The position numbers and the translations under genes were made by a program. A DNA stretch of 64,000 nt. Origin: Monodelphis domestica. Its lineage: Eukaryota > Chordata > Mammalia > Didelphimorphia > Didelphidae. This document shows, one piece after another, positions 1-11,755 of this stretch. Numbering within the stretch: the first letter of the stretch is position 1; the number at the start of each line of letters is the position of its first letter. The stretch lies in assembly GCF_027887165.1 (NCBI RefSeq), contig NC_077234.1, positions 249,056,158-249,120,157 of the forward strand, written 5' to 3'. The notes under the pieces are model-generated. The model was not told the DNA's origin and did no database searches. It saw only the letters and a program-made list of their open reading frames with translations.

Positions 1-960
1 CGTCTATTTGGGTGCTTCTCCACGACACGTCCTGAAGGTTGTGGCTACACCTGGCAGTGGGACCTCACAGACCCACAGACTCTGTGCTGTCTCAAGAGCA
101 GCAGAAGAGGCACCCCAGGGCCGGTGAGCCCCGACTGGCCACAGCCGGGTCCTGGAGCCCTCAGAGGGGCTGCTGGCTCGTCATCTACCCCAGCTTACGC
201 AGGATGCTCTCCATGCTCCAGAACTCCCTGTGGACAGACTCCAGGACCTATAATGACGTTGAAGGGGCCACCATTTGAGACCTGCATATAATTCTTGACT
301 CCAACCTGGTCCATCCTTGCTGCATCCACGGTGCTCGTCTGTATCAGTTGGACATTGACAGAGCTTCTCCCTGGTTTAATGGTAAGGCGCTTCTGCTGAT
401 TGCATCCATTGTGGCAGCATCCAGCAGTTCAGCACAGTCAGCCTGGAGCAGTCTGCGGGTTCCTGGCTACTTTCCTGGGCAGGGCAAGGATCCAGTTCTC
501 CTGGAAGATCTCATGTATAACTGGGGCCACAGCTGCAGCTGTGCAATGGCCTCACTCAAAATGCCTCCTGCCCCCGACAGGAAGAGCCCTCGTGAGGTGG
601 AAGGGGACAGCTGGTGGAAAGGGGTGGGGGGCAGCCAGAACAGCCACCTGTTGTTAGTGGGACGAAGAAAGGCTTTTAAAGGAAAGCTCTAAGTGCCAAA
701 GGCTTAGAAGAAGGGAGAGTGCTCCTGAGGGTTCTTCTACCCCCTTCCTCGAGTTCTAACCAGAAGATGGATTTCTGGAGCGTTTTAGCATTCCCAGGAG
801 TCTTACAGCCCTGCCTCCTCTTGGGAGTGGAAACAGAACAGATGGAAAAGGAAAAGGAAGAGATGCCTCCCTTTGCCTCCTGTAGGTGAAACCTCTTCAG
901 GTCCCGGGTCTCCCATTTCATAGGGGTGCTCCTAAAAAGGAGTCCTTGTCTAATTCTATC
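1..960. other. Unassigned GC-richer block
   Basis: This stretch is clearly richer in G and C than almost everything else in the window and keeps several CpGs. Short open frames occur on both strands, none longer than about 114 codons, and none looks like a known protein. I see no SINE, L1 or L2 signature. It could be the edge of an unrecognised transposon, an old pseudogene, or the end of a gene lying upstream of the window. It is cut by the window start. Confidence 0.3.
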
Positions 961-2104
961 TTCAATTCATTCTGAACTGAAGGGTTGATATTTAGTGGAA
1001 CATGAAGGAAATCCTCCTGTAAAACACACCACCCCTGCTGCCTCCAACCCCCCCCCCCCCCACCTTATTGCTTTTGTAAATCCAAACTCAGATATTTGGC
1101 TTGTTTTAAGTGAGATACATCCAGATAAACAAGTAAAAATTACACTTGCCTAAATAAATAAATAAAGGAAGTAGGTAAAGCTGAGGGCTACACAGAGAGA
1201 ATAAAATATGGGGGAAACATCTTAAGATGAATAGATGGTTTTGAAATATCAATGTCTCGTTTCCTCAAAAAATAAATAAAACCATCAGCTAACAAAAGTA
1301 AGCAGATAGAGAAAAAATGGGGAAAAATAATAAACTTTCCCTCTCAGAGGAAAACATTCCAATATTGATGGCTCTGACAACAGGGATTAGGAACCTGTGT
1401 TTAAATATGATTTATATTTATATATATATATATATATATATAAATCATCCCTTCAGCTTCAGATTAGAAATCAGTGTCCTAGGTGATTCTTCTCATGTCA
1501 TAGATTACCTAAGTAATGACATCCAAATTTTTTTATTCAACCCTACCAATTTGCAGGACTTTCCAGATAACGATCTATATAAAAATATCTCTAAGGATCC
1601 CTAGAACACTTCATTTTGTACAGTGGATCTCTAAAAAATACAGGGTATTCCAAATATAGGTTTGAACTCATATGGTTGGACAAGTAGTCTAGCTGGAAAT
1701 GAAATAGAACAAACTGAAATAAGTTGCAAACATATATGGTTTTCCTAAAAAGGGATTAAATAATTGAAGTTGTTTTGAATGATTTTCTCAAAATCTTGGA
1801 AGACCCGAAGGAGGAACACTAGGAAGCAAAATTCTTCAAATTGTAAACCCTATAAGTTTCAAGTACTGACAATCTTACTAAATCTGGCTACTGTATGCAC
1901 AGTCAGAAACCTCCAATTAACACTACATAGCTGCTTCAACACTATGGGCTAGGTAATACTTTCAAATATTCACATGGAAAAAGTGGTAAGGGAGGTAAAC
2001 TTCCATTGTGTGATCTTTTAAACTCATAATTTCTAGGAGTATCTTAGTCTTGAGGATTTCTTCAAAGTCACATTTAATCTTCAAGGTTTACAGGAAATAA
2101 CTGA
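961..2104. other. Intergenic, AT-rich, with short simple repeats
   Basis: No gene or recognisable transposon was seen. It contains a run of 14 C at 1048-1061 and a TA-dinucleotide tract at about 1420-1442. The open frame across the TA tract is an artefact of the repeat. Confidence 0.5.
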
Positions 2105-2990
2105 TTCTTGTTCTCTCCTGGTCCCTCCTTTCCTTCTGTCCCCTATATCTTCCCCTCCTCCTCTTCTACCTCCTTCTCCTGTTTGTCCTCCTCCTCCTCC
2201 TCTTCCTCGTCCTCCTTCTTCTCCTTCTCCTCCTCCTCTTCTCCTTTTTCTCCTCCTCCTCCTCTTTCTCCTACTCTTCCTCCACTACTCCTTCTCCTCC
2301 TCCTCCTCCTTCCCTCCTCCTCCTCCTCCTCCTCCTCCTCTTCTTCTTCTTCTTCTTCTTCTTCTTCTTCTTCTTCTTCTTCTTCTTGTTCTTCTTCTTG
2401 TTCTTCTTCTTGTTCTTCTTGTTCTTCTTGTTCTTCTTGTTCTTCTTCTTGTTCTTCTTGTTCTTGTTCTTGTTCTTGTTCTTGTTCTTGTTCTTGTTCT
2501 TGTTCTTGTTCTTGTTCTTCTTGTTCTTGTTCTTGTTCTTGTTCTTGTTCTTGTTCTTCTTCTTCTTCTTCTTCTTCTTCTTCTTCTTCTTCTTCTTCTT
2601 CTTCTTCTTCTTCTTCTTCTTCTTCTTCTTCTTCTTCCACCTTCTCTCTCCTTTGCCCCCTCTCTTTGTGTCTCTGTCTTTGTTTCTATATCTGTTTCTG
2701 TCTCTGCCATTCTGGCGCTGTCTCTTTCTGATTCTAGTCTCCTTGTCTCTGCCTTTCTCATTCCATCTACTTCTGTGTCTCATCTGACTCTTTCTCTTTG
2801 CTCCTGCCTGTCTATCTCTGTCTCTGTGTCTCTGTCTTTCCTTTCCCTTTTTTCTCTATCTTTCTCTCTTTATGTCTTTCTCTTTGTCTCATCTCCCTGT
2901 ACTCTATTCTTATCTTTGACTTTGTATTTCTCTGTGTGTCTCTCTGCCTCTTTCTTTGTGTGTGTGAATGTGTATGTGTGCACGCACGCG
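2105..2990. repeat. Long pyrimidine-rich microsatellite, (TTC)n/(TTG-TTC)n then CT-rich
   Basis: From 2105 to 2640 the plus strand is almost purely pyrimidine. It begins as CTC/CTT units, then becomes a pure CTT array, a mixed TTC/TTG array at about 2385-2555, and a pure CTT array again. From 2641 to about 2990 it decays into CT-rich TCTCTG-like sequence. Long open frames in every phase (poly-Ser, poly-Glu, poly-Arg, poly-Lys, poly-Phe) are trivial products of the repeat and are not genes. Such strand asymmetry is a known substrate for triplex DNA. Confidence 0.95.
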
Positions 2991-5315
2991 TATGCTTTTT
3001 CTAAAATGCTACCCAACAATGAAAGGGAATCTTTCTCTCTTAACCAAGCAGAAATCAGTATTAATGACAATGAAATTTGTGCTAGAAAGGCACAGATAAA
3101 GGTTGATGTTGCTCAGCTGAGGCTCTGCCCAGGAGGTATCTAATTATTTCTGATATTTTTAGTTGAATGATAAGGTTGGTGGCCAAGGGATTATTGAGAG
3201 GACAGAAAGAGGAGACTGTGCAGCACATAAGCATCTTTTTTTCCCCCAGGATTTTGACTAGGGAAGAAAGAAATGGGACACTTATATGCAGGGATGGTAG
3301 AGTCTACTTAAGAGGTTTTTTTGGTTTGGTTTGTTTTTAGTATAAGGGAGCTTGGGAATTTTTGTAAGCAGCAGAGAATAAGCCAATAGCTAGGAAGATT
3401 GACAAGTAGAAAATGGAGAGAATTATGAGGGCAATCTACTGTAAAAGAAAAGTGGGAATAACCCCAAGGGCAAATATAGATGGATGGATTAACCTTGACA
3501 AGGAGGAGGGTCACTGCTTTATCAGATACTGAAGTAAAGAGCATGGGTAATAATGTCATTGGGTAGGTAAGTATGCATGTTTAAATAGAGAATTGAGAAG
3601 AGAGAGATAGTGATGTTTAGTCTCTATTTTCTCAGGAAAAAAATGAGAGACTGGGTAGTACTCTACTAAGTTTGAGAGAGTGGGTAGGGGAGGAAATGGG
3701 GACTTCCAAGAGACTGGAACTCTTATTTCTATAATTATCTCTTCATAGGAGATAGAAGTATTGCACCATTCCCTAAAAGTGTTTCATAAATGCTTTTAGA
3801 AGATAGAAGAGGAAGAAAGGAGAATGACAGAGGCCCTATATTTTACATACACACAAACAGACTAAAATTTCAAAACTCAGATCACAGCTTGGACTTACAC
3901 TTGATTGCTTATGTCAGGACAATGAACAGAGCCAACAAAGTGGATTAAAATCTTCTCAAATGTCCTAATATGTAATTTCTTCCCAAATCAATTGAAACTG
4001 CTCAAGGGTAATCAAGTGTACAACTTGACTTAATAATTTCCCTTTAGCTGTACCATTATTGCTTATAGAAGTTTGGCTTCTTGCCTTGTGCATTATGTAT
4101 TTATATTAAGCCTTAGTTCTTAAAATCATAAATCTGAATCATTTATAATGGGGTGTTGTGACTAGAATATATTTTAAGTTTCATTTACAGACCATATGGT
4201 TTACCTAGTGTTTACCCAATAAGTTTCGTATACTTATAGCCTGAATATCTAATTATTAGCAAATGCCTCTTGAAAGGATGGGAAGTCTTTTTTACATAGC
4301 AAAAAATATTTCTATAATTTTCGAGGATTTGTTTTAAAAACCATAGAATTGTTTAATAATCTTCATATCACTAAAATCACACATAAGCTTATAATGAGAG
4401 TTTTATACTATTCAGATGATGAGAATAATAACATGTATAAATCATTCAGTGCCTTGACTTCATTTTCATGGGAAATATACTGATTTTATTCAACTATAAC
4501 GATATATGGAAATTTATTTTTGAACAATCCAAATGAACAAACCCATCTGTTTGCTCCATTTCTATATGTAGATTGAAGGATGACTGATATTAATTTTCAT
4601 TTTATTATAAATTAATTGTGTTTTCTGCAGATGGAGTTTCTAAGTACATAACTATAATTAAAACACACAGTTAAAGCACAATAGATATTTATAAGGGATT
4701 ACTCATAGCCCCAAATCCTAAAGTTGTTTTTCTCCTTTCCCTTTTCTTTTTTCCTCCTATTTTTCCTCTTTCCATTCTAATAAGGCACTAAAGTAATGAG
4801 CTGAAGGTGAGTCAGCCTACATACAAAGAAGCATAGAGGAATGCAGTTTCATATTATGACTTCAGGAAGTGGGCAACTCATAAAATGGGATTTGGGGGAT
4901 ACCACAAGGATCAGTCACTCCCCATCAAAAGCACCTCTCACCCAAAGTGGCTCAAAACACGTTCTATAAGGAGAATAATTGCCTAGATAACATATGCAGG
5001 ACATTATAAGAAGCCATGGTAATAATAATAATGCCTTCTATGGGTACAATCCCTTCTATTTCTCACAATGCTTTCCCAGTTAGGAGCTATATCTAGTGCT
5101 CGTTAGCTGTCGTCATACGCAGAAGTCGAGTCTCTTTCTTCTTGGTTCAAATCTCTTTTTACTGACTCCGTGAAAAGGACACACTTGCTCCTTATCCCTC
5201 TCATCTTAGCATATATTAGATGATCGACAAATCTATTCATACATGTATAAACGTGTGTTTACGTATTCAGATAAATATACGTATGGATATGGATATAGAG
5301 TTCCTGACAGGTTCC
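2991..5315. other. Intergenic, nothing recognised
   Basis: AT-rich sequence with no convincing coding potential. No intact transposon signature was recognised. The short open frames look random. Confidence 0.5.
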
Positions 5316-5319
5316 AAAT

Positions 5320-6150
5320 ACTGTTTGAAGAAGTCAGTCAATTCATAAGCTTTTATTAAGCAGCTGCTATGTGTCAGACCCTCTACTAAGTGATAGGGAT
5401 GCAAAGAAAGACGGAAGACAGAACTTGCCCTCAAGAAGCTCCCAGTCTAATGGGGAAGACAACAAATATATGAAAAAAGCTATATACAGGATAACTAGTG
5501 TGTAATTAGAATCTGTTACCCTAAAAAAACTACGATTCCCAGCATCCCACTCTCTTCCTGTTGTGCTGACACAGATAGGATATAAATTCTGTGGAGTTCC
5601 GGCTCTCCCTCTCTGGTCTTCCTGTTGCGGCTTTTTGAGCAGGTAGAAAAACTTAGTCACATGGTTCTATTTTGTTAGATAATAAACTTTATAAAATATA
5701 ATGCTTGAAGTATTGGACATTCATTTAAATCCTACAATAGGAAATAATAGAGGGAAGGCATTAGAATTAAGAGATATTAGTTCCTGTAGCTTCCATAGAA
5801 GATGGTATTTTAGTTTAGACTTGAAGGAAGCTAGAAAGTCAGATAATAAAGATGTGAAGGAAAAGCATTCTGAGTATGGGAACAGCTAGAGAAAATACCT
5901 GAAGTTGAGAAATAGTCTCTTGTTCATGAAAGAAGAAGAAGCAAGGAAGCCAGGGTTGCTGGACAGAAGTACATAATTGTGGAAAAGTGTAGTTTGTGAA
6001 GGGGGTAGAGGAGTGGGAGTGGAGTAGTGTTAATAAAGTATAAGAAGACTAGAAATATAGTGAGGGAGAAATATGAAGGGTTTAAATTCCCCCCCCAAAA
6101 AGATTTTATATATGATTCTGAGGCAGTCTGATTCACTTGTGGACAGTCTT
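5320..6150 (-). mobile_element. L2 LINE 3' part, antisense, split by an LTR
   Basis: The left end carries the complement of the L2 tail: a TTTATTAAGC-type start, the 'tactatgtgccaggc' analogue, then a 'ctcaagaagctcccagtctaatgggg' type stretch. L2-like sequence resumes after the insert and runs to about 6150. The minus-strand reading at 5924-6136 resembles the degraded C-terminal end of the L2 reverse-transcriptase ORF. Stops and indels make it inactive. The element is interrupted at about 5514-5730 by a separate LTR-like insert. Confidence 0.75.
5514..5730 (+). mobile_element. Short solo-LTR-like insert with promoter motifs
   Basis: It interrupts the L2 copy around it. It starts with TGTTACCC and carries a ZNF143/THAP11-like site at 5529-5547 (ACTACGATTCCCAGCATCC). 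A TATAAA box lies at 5581-5586 and an AATAAA at 5681-5686, which is the order expected in a compact LTR (U3, R, U5). The right boundary is uncertain (5718-5736) and I could not prove a target duplication. I infer a nonautonomous endogenous-retrovirus LTR. Confidence 0.5.
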
Positions 6151-6159
6151 AATTGCTTG

Positions 6160-6307
6160 GAAATTTTTCCGGACATTGAGCTTAAATTTATTTTTTGTAT
6201 CCATTATGGAAATTCTTGTATTTAATGGCAAGCTATCCTCACAGAATTTCTGTAAAAAAATGTGAAATTAGACCAAAATTAGACCAATTTCACTTTTTTG
6301 TGGACTT
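6160..6307. repeat. Direct duplication, copy A
   Basis: Near-identical to 6903-7054. Both copies share the ACATTGAGCTTAAATTTATT core, the run ending in ACAGAATTTCTGTAAAAAAA, and an internal tandem of ATTAGACC. Differences seen by eye are a few substitutions and an A-tract indel. Confidence 0.9.
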
Positions 6308-6559
6308 TCTGGACTTACTCAGTTTCTTTAAAAAGGGGGAGAGGGATGGAAATAGTGATGGAGTAACCATGGTTATAATACTGTATTTTTCTAATTTTCC
6401 TAATAATTACGCAAGAAGGGTCAAATATGTGTCCCATGCGCTACTTGACACCTACAACACTTGCTAGTTAATATTAATCTAGATTAAAATGTAATTGGGA
6501 AATATTTAACAAAATAAACAGAAATATAATGAAACATAAATCATGCTCATCTTTTAAAA

Positions 6560-6792
6560 TTAGCAGCTACATGGTGCAGGGGGTAGATTGCTGGATCTGG
6601 AGTCAGGAAGACTCATTTTCCTGAGTTCAAATCTCAGTTATTAGCTGTGAGACCCTGGGCAAGTCACTGACCCCTGATTGCCTCAGTTCCTCATCTATCA
6701 AATAAGATTTAGAAGGAAAAAGCAAATCACTCTATTACATTTGCCAAGAAAACGAAGAGTCAGACTTGACTTAAAATGACTGACCAACAACA
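6560..6792 (+). mobile_element. tRNA-derived CORE-SINE (MAR1/WALLSI-like)
   Basis: It has the tRNA-like head with GGATCTGGAGTCAGGAAGAC, then GAGTTCAAATCTCAG (B box). The CORE part follows with GAGACCCTGGGCAAGTCAC and CCTCAGTTCCTCATCT, and a tail with GCCAAGAAAAC and GAGTCAGACTTGACT. It lies between the two copies of the 150-bp duplication. The family name is from recognition only. Confidence 0.85.
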
Positions 6793-6902
6793 TTTTTAAA
6801 TTAAATCATTATGAGGTCCACATGGTTTCTTATGTAAGGTATTAGCCTCTTTTTTATTTGAATTTGACGTAACCGCTTTACACCACATTGAGTAATTAAT
6901 TT

Positions 6903-7054
6903 GAAATTTATTTTCCAGACATTGAGCTTAAATTTATTTTTTATATCTATTATGGAAATTCTTGTATTTAATGGCAAGCTATCCTCACAGAATTTCTGTA
7001 AAAAAAATGTGAAATTAGACCAAAATTAGACCAATTTCACTTTTTTGTGGACTT
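6903..7054. repeat. Direct duplication, copy B
   Basis: Second copy of 6160-6307 in the same orientation, about 740 bp away. Differences include GTATCC versus ATATCT and one extra A in the A-run. The high similarity suggests a comparatively recent local event. Confidence 0.9.
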
Positions 7055-7283
7055 GTCTGATCAGGTTCTGTAAAATCCCAGTTGTCCATTTAGACCACCT
7101 TTACAGGGGCTCTTTTCACCCTAACAACACATTGGATTAAAAAATACATTTTTACAGGTACTTATATCATCATATAATTTTTATAATTTTGTTATTATTC
7201 TGCTATATTTATATTTTTCTAATATTGGACATTTCTGTATTCCTGCTATAAATCCAAAATGGTCATATTGTATAATCATTTTT

Positions 7284-7473
7284 AAACCCTTACCTTATAT
7301 CTTAGAGACAATACTACACATTGGTTCCAAGGCAGAAGAGTAGTAAAGGCTAGGCAATGGGAGTTAAGTGAATGACCCAGGGTAACACAATGAGGAAGTA
7401 GATGAGTAAATTTGAACCCAGGATCTTCTTTCTCTAGGCCTGGATCTCAATCTACAGAGCCCTTAGCTGCCCC
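7284..7473 (-). mobile_element. Opossum-type tRNA-SINE, antisense
   Basis: It begins with the complement of the SINE tail (ACCCTTACCTTATATCTTAG) and ends with the complement of the tRNA-like head (CCCTTAGCTGCCCC). ATTGTATAAT flanks it on the left (7267-7276) and right (7477-7486), a plausible target-site duplication. It is inserted in the antisense L1. Confidence 0.85.
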
Positions 7474-7844
7474 TACATTGTATAATTTTTAAAATATGAT
7501 GTTTCTAACTTCTTTCATAATATCTGTCAATATTTTTCCTCAAATTATATTAGGGATATTGCTCTATAATTTTATTTCTCTGATATCACACCTGGCTTAG
7601 GGTTCAAGACCACACTTGTTTTACAAGCTTTATAAGTGCCCTTCTTTGTCTATATTTGTCAATAAATTCTATAATAGCAGGGTAAATATTTTTTTAATGT
7701 TTCATAGAATTCATTTCAAATGTCTATTCTTATAATTTTGGGGGAAGAGGGATATATTCTCTTATATCTTGTTCAATTCATTTTTTTCTGAGATGGGATT
7801 ATATAAATTATCTGTTTCTTGCTCTACTGATCTAGGGGGTAACA

Positions 7845-8400
7845 GTCCTGAAAGTTGCCCAAAAGTAAAAAACACAAAAGATTAATATATTGATGCTATG
7901 GGAAATAGGAAGTGAGGTTCCCAGGACCACGTAAAACTGTAATCTTTCACTGGAAATTGCTAAGAATCAACTTTTCTACATGTAATGCTTTAAAACAAAA
8001 GAGTAATAGCTGATGATAGCCACTTTTCCTGACACAGTAACCCAGAAATAACCCATAAAATGCAGGGGACAGTAGAGACAAAACCTGATGGGACTGAGAA
8101 GAGCAGGGGCAGAGACATCAGAGAAGAACCCAGAGGTAAAAGGGGAAAAGGGCAAACTGCCATCTCTAATCTCCTTTTAAGCTCAGTGGTTGAACTGTTT
8201 CCCAATGAAAAGCACATGCCTTGGGATGCATCCTGGCCCCTTGAAACTCAGAACACCCCTCCATGAGTCAGATGCTAAGGGGTTAAACCATGGTTACTCC
8301 ATGTTAAGGAGCCTATACACTGGGGAGCCTGGTGGGGCATAGGGGGCAGACCCTTGGAAATACTGCAGGAGGGCTCTGGCATATCTATTTTAATAGATTT
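7845..8400. other. Unassigned insert inside the antisense L1
   Basis: L1-like sequence stops near 7840 and resumes near 8400-8450. The material between is less AT-rich and matches nothing I recognise. It may be another LTR, but I found no terminal inverted repeats or target duplication. The open frames here (75 codons minus, 68 plus) have no recognisable domain. Confidence 0.3.
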
Positions 8401-8674
8401 CCCCCTATTCGCCTTTAATCTTTTAGGATTTTTTTTTTGAGGTGTAGGGTAAGTCACATTTGTTGATCTCTTCTTTGATACTCAAAATTCCTATTTTTGT
8501 TTAGTTTTTTCATTGGTTTTCTAATTTTTCTTAGCTACAGACCAATTGACGAATTTGTCTCTCTTCTCTTTTATTAATGAAAATGTGTATAAATATATAT
8601 TTTGCCCTAATAATTGCTTTGACTGCACTCCACAATTTTTGAAATGTCTTGTTTTCTGATGAAATTGTTTCTTG

Positions 8675-9252
8675 TGTCAACTAGAAAAAATACGGAACTA
8701 TTAAATAGTCAAAAATCACTCTTTAATCAAGGGAAAAGGGTTTAGCACTACTAATAGGACAACAGAGCTACTTCCCAAGACTGCACAGAGTCAAGAGGCC
8801 CTGGTCACCAGCCCCTGGGACTCTGGATGGACTCCCAGGAACAAAAGAACTTGGGGAACCTATATACCACTCTAGATGACCTGGGGGGGGGGGGTTAGGA
8901 TTAGAGGGACAGTTGATCGACTTTACAATGGTGAGAAAGGAAAATGAGGAGTTCCAGACAGGAATAATAGTGAGGGGCTGGTGCCCCACAATGGACACAA
9001 AAGGGAAAGACTCAGCCCAGGGCTGGGTCACCTTGGTCATAGACCTTAGCCTAGGGGGAGAAACCATTGGGACAAAAGGGATGCTTAATATTGGATGGGA
9101 TTCGCTATTCCCACCCAAACTACCAGGAAGTTCACTGTCTGGTGAAGAGGGACCTTCCCTCAGGGGGAAACCTCCCCTGTGACAAGGTCAAAACCTGGGG
9201 TTTCTATACTCCAACTAAATAAACTGGGGATCTCTAGATTTCCACGTTGACA
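8675..9252 (-). mobile_element. Solo LTR with 4-bp target duplication
   Basis: The 578-bp element starts TGTCAAC and ends GTTGACA, a perfect 7-bp inverted terminal repeat of the TG...CA type. CTTG flanks it on both sides (8671-8674 and 9253-9256). On the minus strand a TATATAG box (complement of 8860-8866) is followed by an ATTAAA signal (complement of 8722-8727), so U3-R-U5 reads right to left. A run of 12 G lies at 8883-8894. No retroviral genes are attached. The 116-codon minus frame here is an artefact. It sits in the antisense L1 about 660 bp upstream of the WDR5-like start codon. Confidence 0.85.
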
Positions 9253-9584
9253 CTTGATACTCTAATTTGTTCTTTGACTGACCAATTATCTAGGACTCAG
9301 TTTTTTAGTCTTTTTTAAAGTGTAAAGCTTTTATCAAATTAACTTCATTATAACTTTTTTTTTTTGCATTATGGTCAGTAGAGAATATAACTAATTGTTT
9401 TCTGCATTTATTGATAAGGTTTTTTATGGGATAGTACATCGTATTTATTTTTAATAAGGTACCAAATACAATTGAAAAATAGAAATGTTCTTTTAACCCC
9501 CATTCAGTAAATGGCAATATGGCATAGGGCATTATTGGTATTTAATAAATATTTTTTAGTAATTTTCTTAGAAAGACAAAGTAA

Positions 9585-9804
9585 CCGGCCCCTGTGCACT
9601 TCCCCAGCCTCATCACCACACATGCGCAGGGGGAGTTGCCTGTCCACTTTACCTGGTTGGCGCCGGGAGGAGGAGCTTACTCTGCTCCCGCTGCCACCTC
9701 CACTTCCTCCTGGCTGGCGCTTTGTCATTGGTCCTCGCCCAGGCCCAGTAGTGCTGTGCTACCCATGAGGCACCGCGGCTGAAGAAGCTTCGCCCCGAAC
9801 GGAA
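9585..9804 (+). promoter_or_regulatory. CpG-rich putative promoter of the WDR5-like gene
   Basis: About a dozen CpGs lie within 220 bp in a window where CpG is otherwise rare. Visible motifs are an NRF1-like ATGCGCAG at 9622-9629, an inverted CCAAT box (CATTGG) near 9726-9731, and an ETS/GABP-like CGGAAGT near 9800-9806. No TATA box is obvious. These are typical of TATA-less housekeeping promoters. The motifs are seen; promoter function is inferred. Divergent transcription is possible, because a 74-codon minus-strand frame crosses it, but I see no protein family in that frame. Confidence 0.55.
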
Positions 9805-10919
<1,115 letters not shown>

Positions 10920-11755
10920 GCCCTTTCAATAACATGTTAGAGACTATCAAGAAGAAGTAGATCCTATGAAGCAAGAAACTAAAATATTTGAGAATGGTTT
11001 CTTGGCCTAAAGGAAAATCCCCTTTTTTCTTCCCTGACATGGATAGCCTGGTGAGAAGAGACAGCATCTGCCTTATTTGACAAATGAATCCTTTTCTTAT
11101 TTTTTATTAAGGGGGAAAATTTTGTTTGTATTACTAGAAAGTCCCAAAAGACTTTGGTGATGCTTCTTGCCAACTTTCCCGATGCTATCAAAGGAAGAGT
11201 TTGAATCTATATTATGTATAAAATTGAGTCAACAAGAACCTGAATTTTTAATTTTTTATTACAGAAGGATAAATTTCATTTCATCATGAATTTTTCCTCA
11301 ACTAAATGTTCTGTAATTTTTCTTAAAGAGATCACTTATCTATTTGTAACTCTGTGACCAAATACAGCCATGTAAGTTTTTGGCTTTCTACCTCCCAGTT
11401 TCACTGACCTTGTAGTGAAATATATTTTAATCTTCTGTAGAGTTTTGCCTCTTGCTATGTATGTTTAATAGATACTATTATATACAAGTTGTCTACTTTT
11501 CCCCTCCCAAAACCATTAATTCCTGCTTGTAGAAGTTTGCAGCATATTTTGAAGTCTTTCTGGGGAAAACAGAACTCAGAACATTGTAAGTTTTTTCAAC
11601 GTAAAGACAATTTTGTATCTTTAAAGTTCATAGTATGGAACTGTTAATGGCATGATTGTATACCTCAGCCTCAATATTTTCCCATTTGTCACACTGTTGT
11701 TTACACATCTGACAGTACCATGTGCTGTAATAAAAAGGTGGGATTTTGTGTACAT
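10920..11755 (+). other. Probable 3' UTR of the WDR5-like gene
   Basis: AT-rich, repeat-free sequence follows the stop codon. An AATAAA at 11729-11734 is followed by a GT-rich stretch (GTGTACATGTGTGG), a plausible cleavage region. No poly(A) tract follows this site, so the inserted retro-transcript probably ended elsewhere, perhaps downstream. An A9 tract near 12178 is one candidate. No target-site duplication was found. Confidence 0.5.
11729..11734 (+). terminator. Polyadenylation signal AATAAA
   Basis: AATAAA in CTGTAATAAAAAGG, about 810 bp after the WDR5-like stop, with a downstream GT-rich element. Confidence 0.5.

Larger units (their letters stand above)
7130..9500 (-). mobile_element. 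Antisense L1 ORF2 remnant, multiply interrupted
   Basis: Read on the minus strand, 9257-9500, 8500-8670, 7480-7840 and about 7190-7280 match successive parts of the L1 ORF2 reverse-transcriptase region. The 9400-9480 part is the complement of the segment seen at about 25670-25740 in the sense L1 of this window. The coding frame is destroyed. The element is broken by a SINE (7284-7473), an unassigned insert (about 7845-8400) and a solo LTR (8675-9252). Its upstream end lies about 85 bp before the CpG-rich promoter of the WDR5-like gene. Confidence 0.65.

Noticed and set aside
1317..1604. 95-codon frame across a TA repeat
   Set aside because: The Ile-Tyr run is the TA dinucleotide tract; no domain or splice context.
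2108..2787. Long open frames encoding poly-Ser/Cys, poly-Glu, poly-Arg, poly-Lys and poly-Phe
   Set aside because: All arise from the trinucleotide microsatellite; several overlap on both strands in every frame.
8768..9182. Frames of 116 (minus) and 89 (plus) codons in the solo LTR
   Set aside because: LTRs of this size carry no genes; the frames overlap antisense and lack any domain.
9504..9728. Minus-strand 74-codon frame in the CpG-rich block as a divergent gene
   Set aside because: Gly/Ser/Arg-rich text comes from GC-rich promoter sequence; no domain and the frame runs into L1-flanking DNA.
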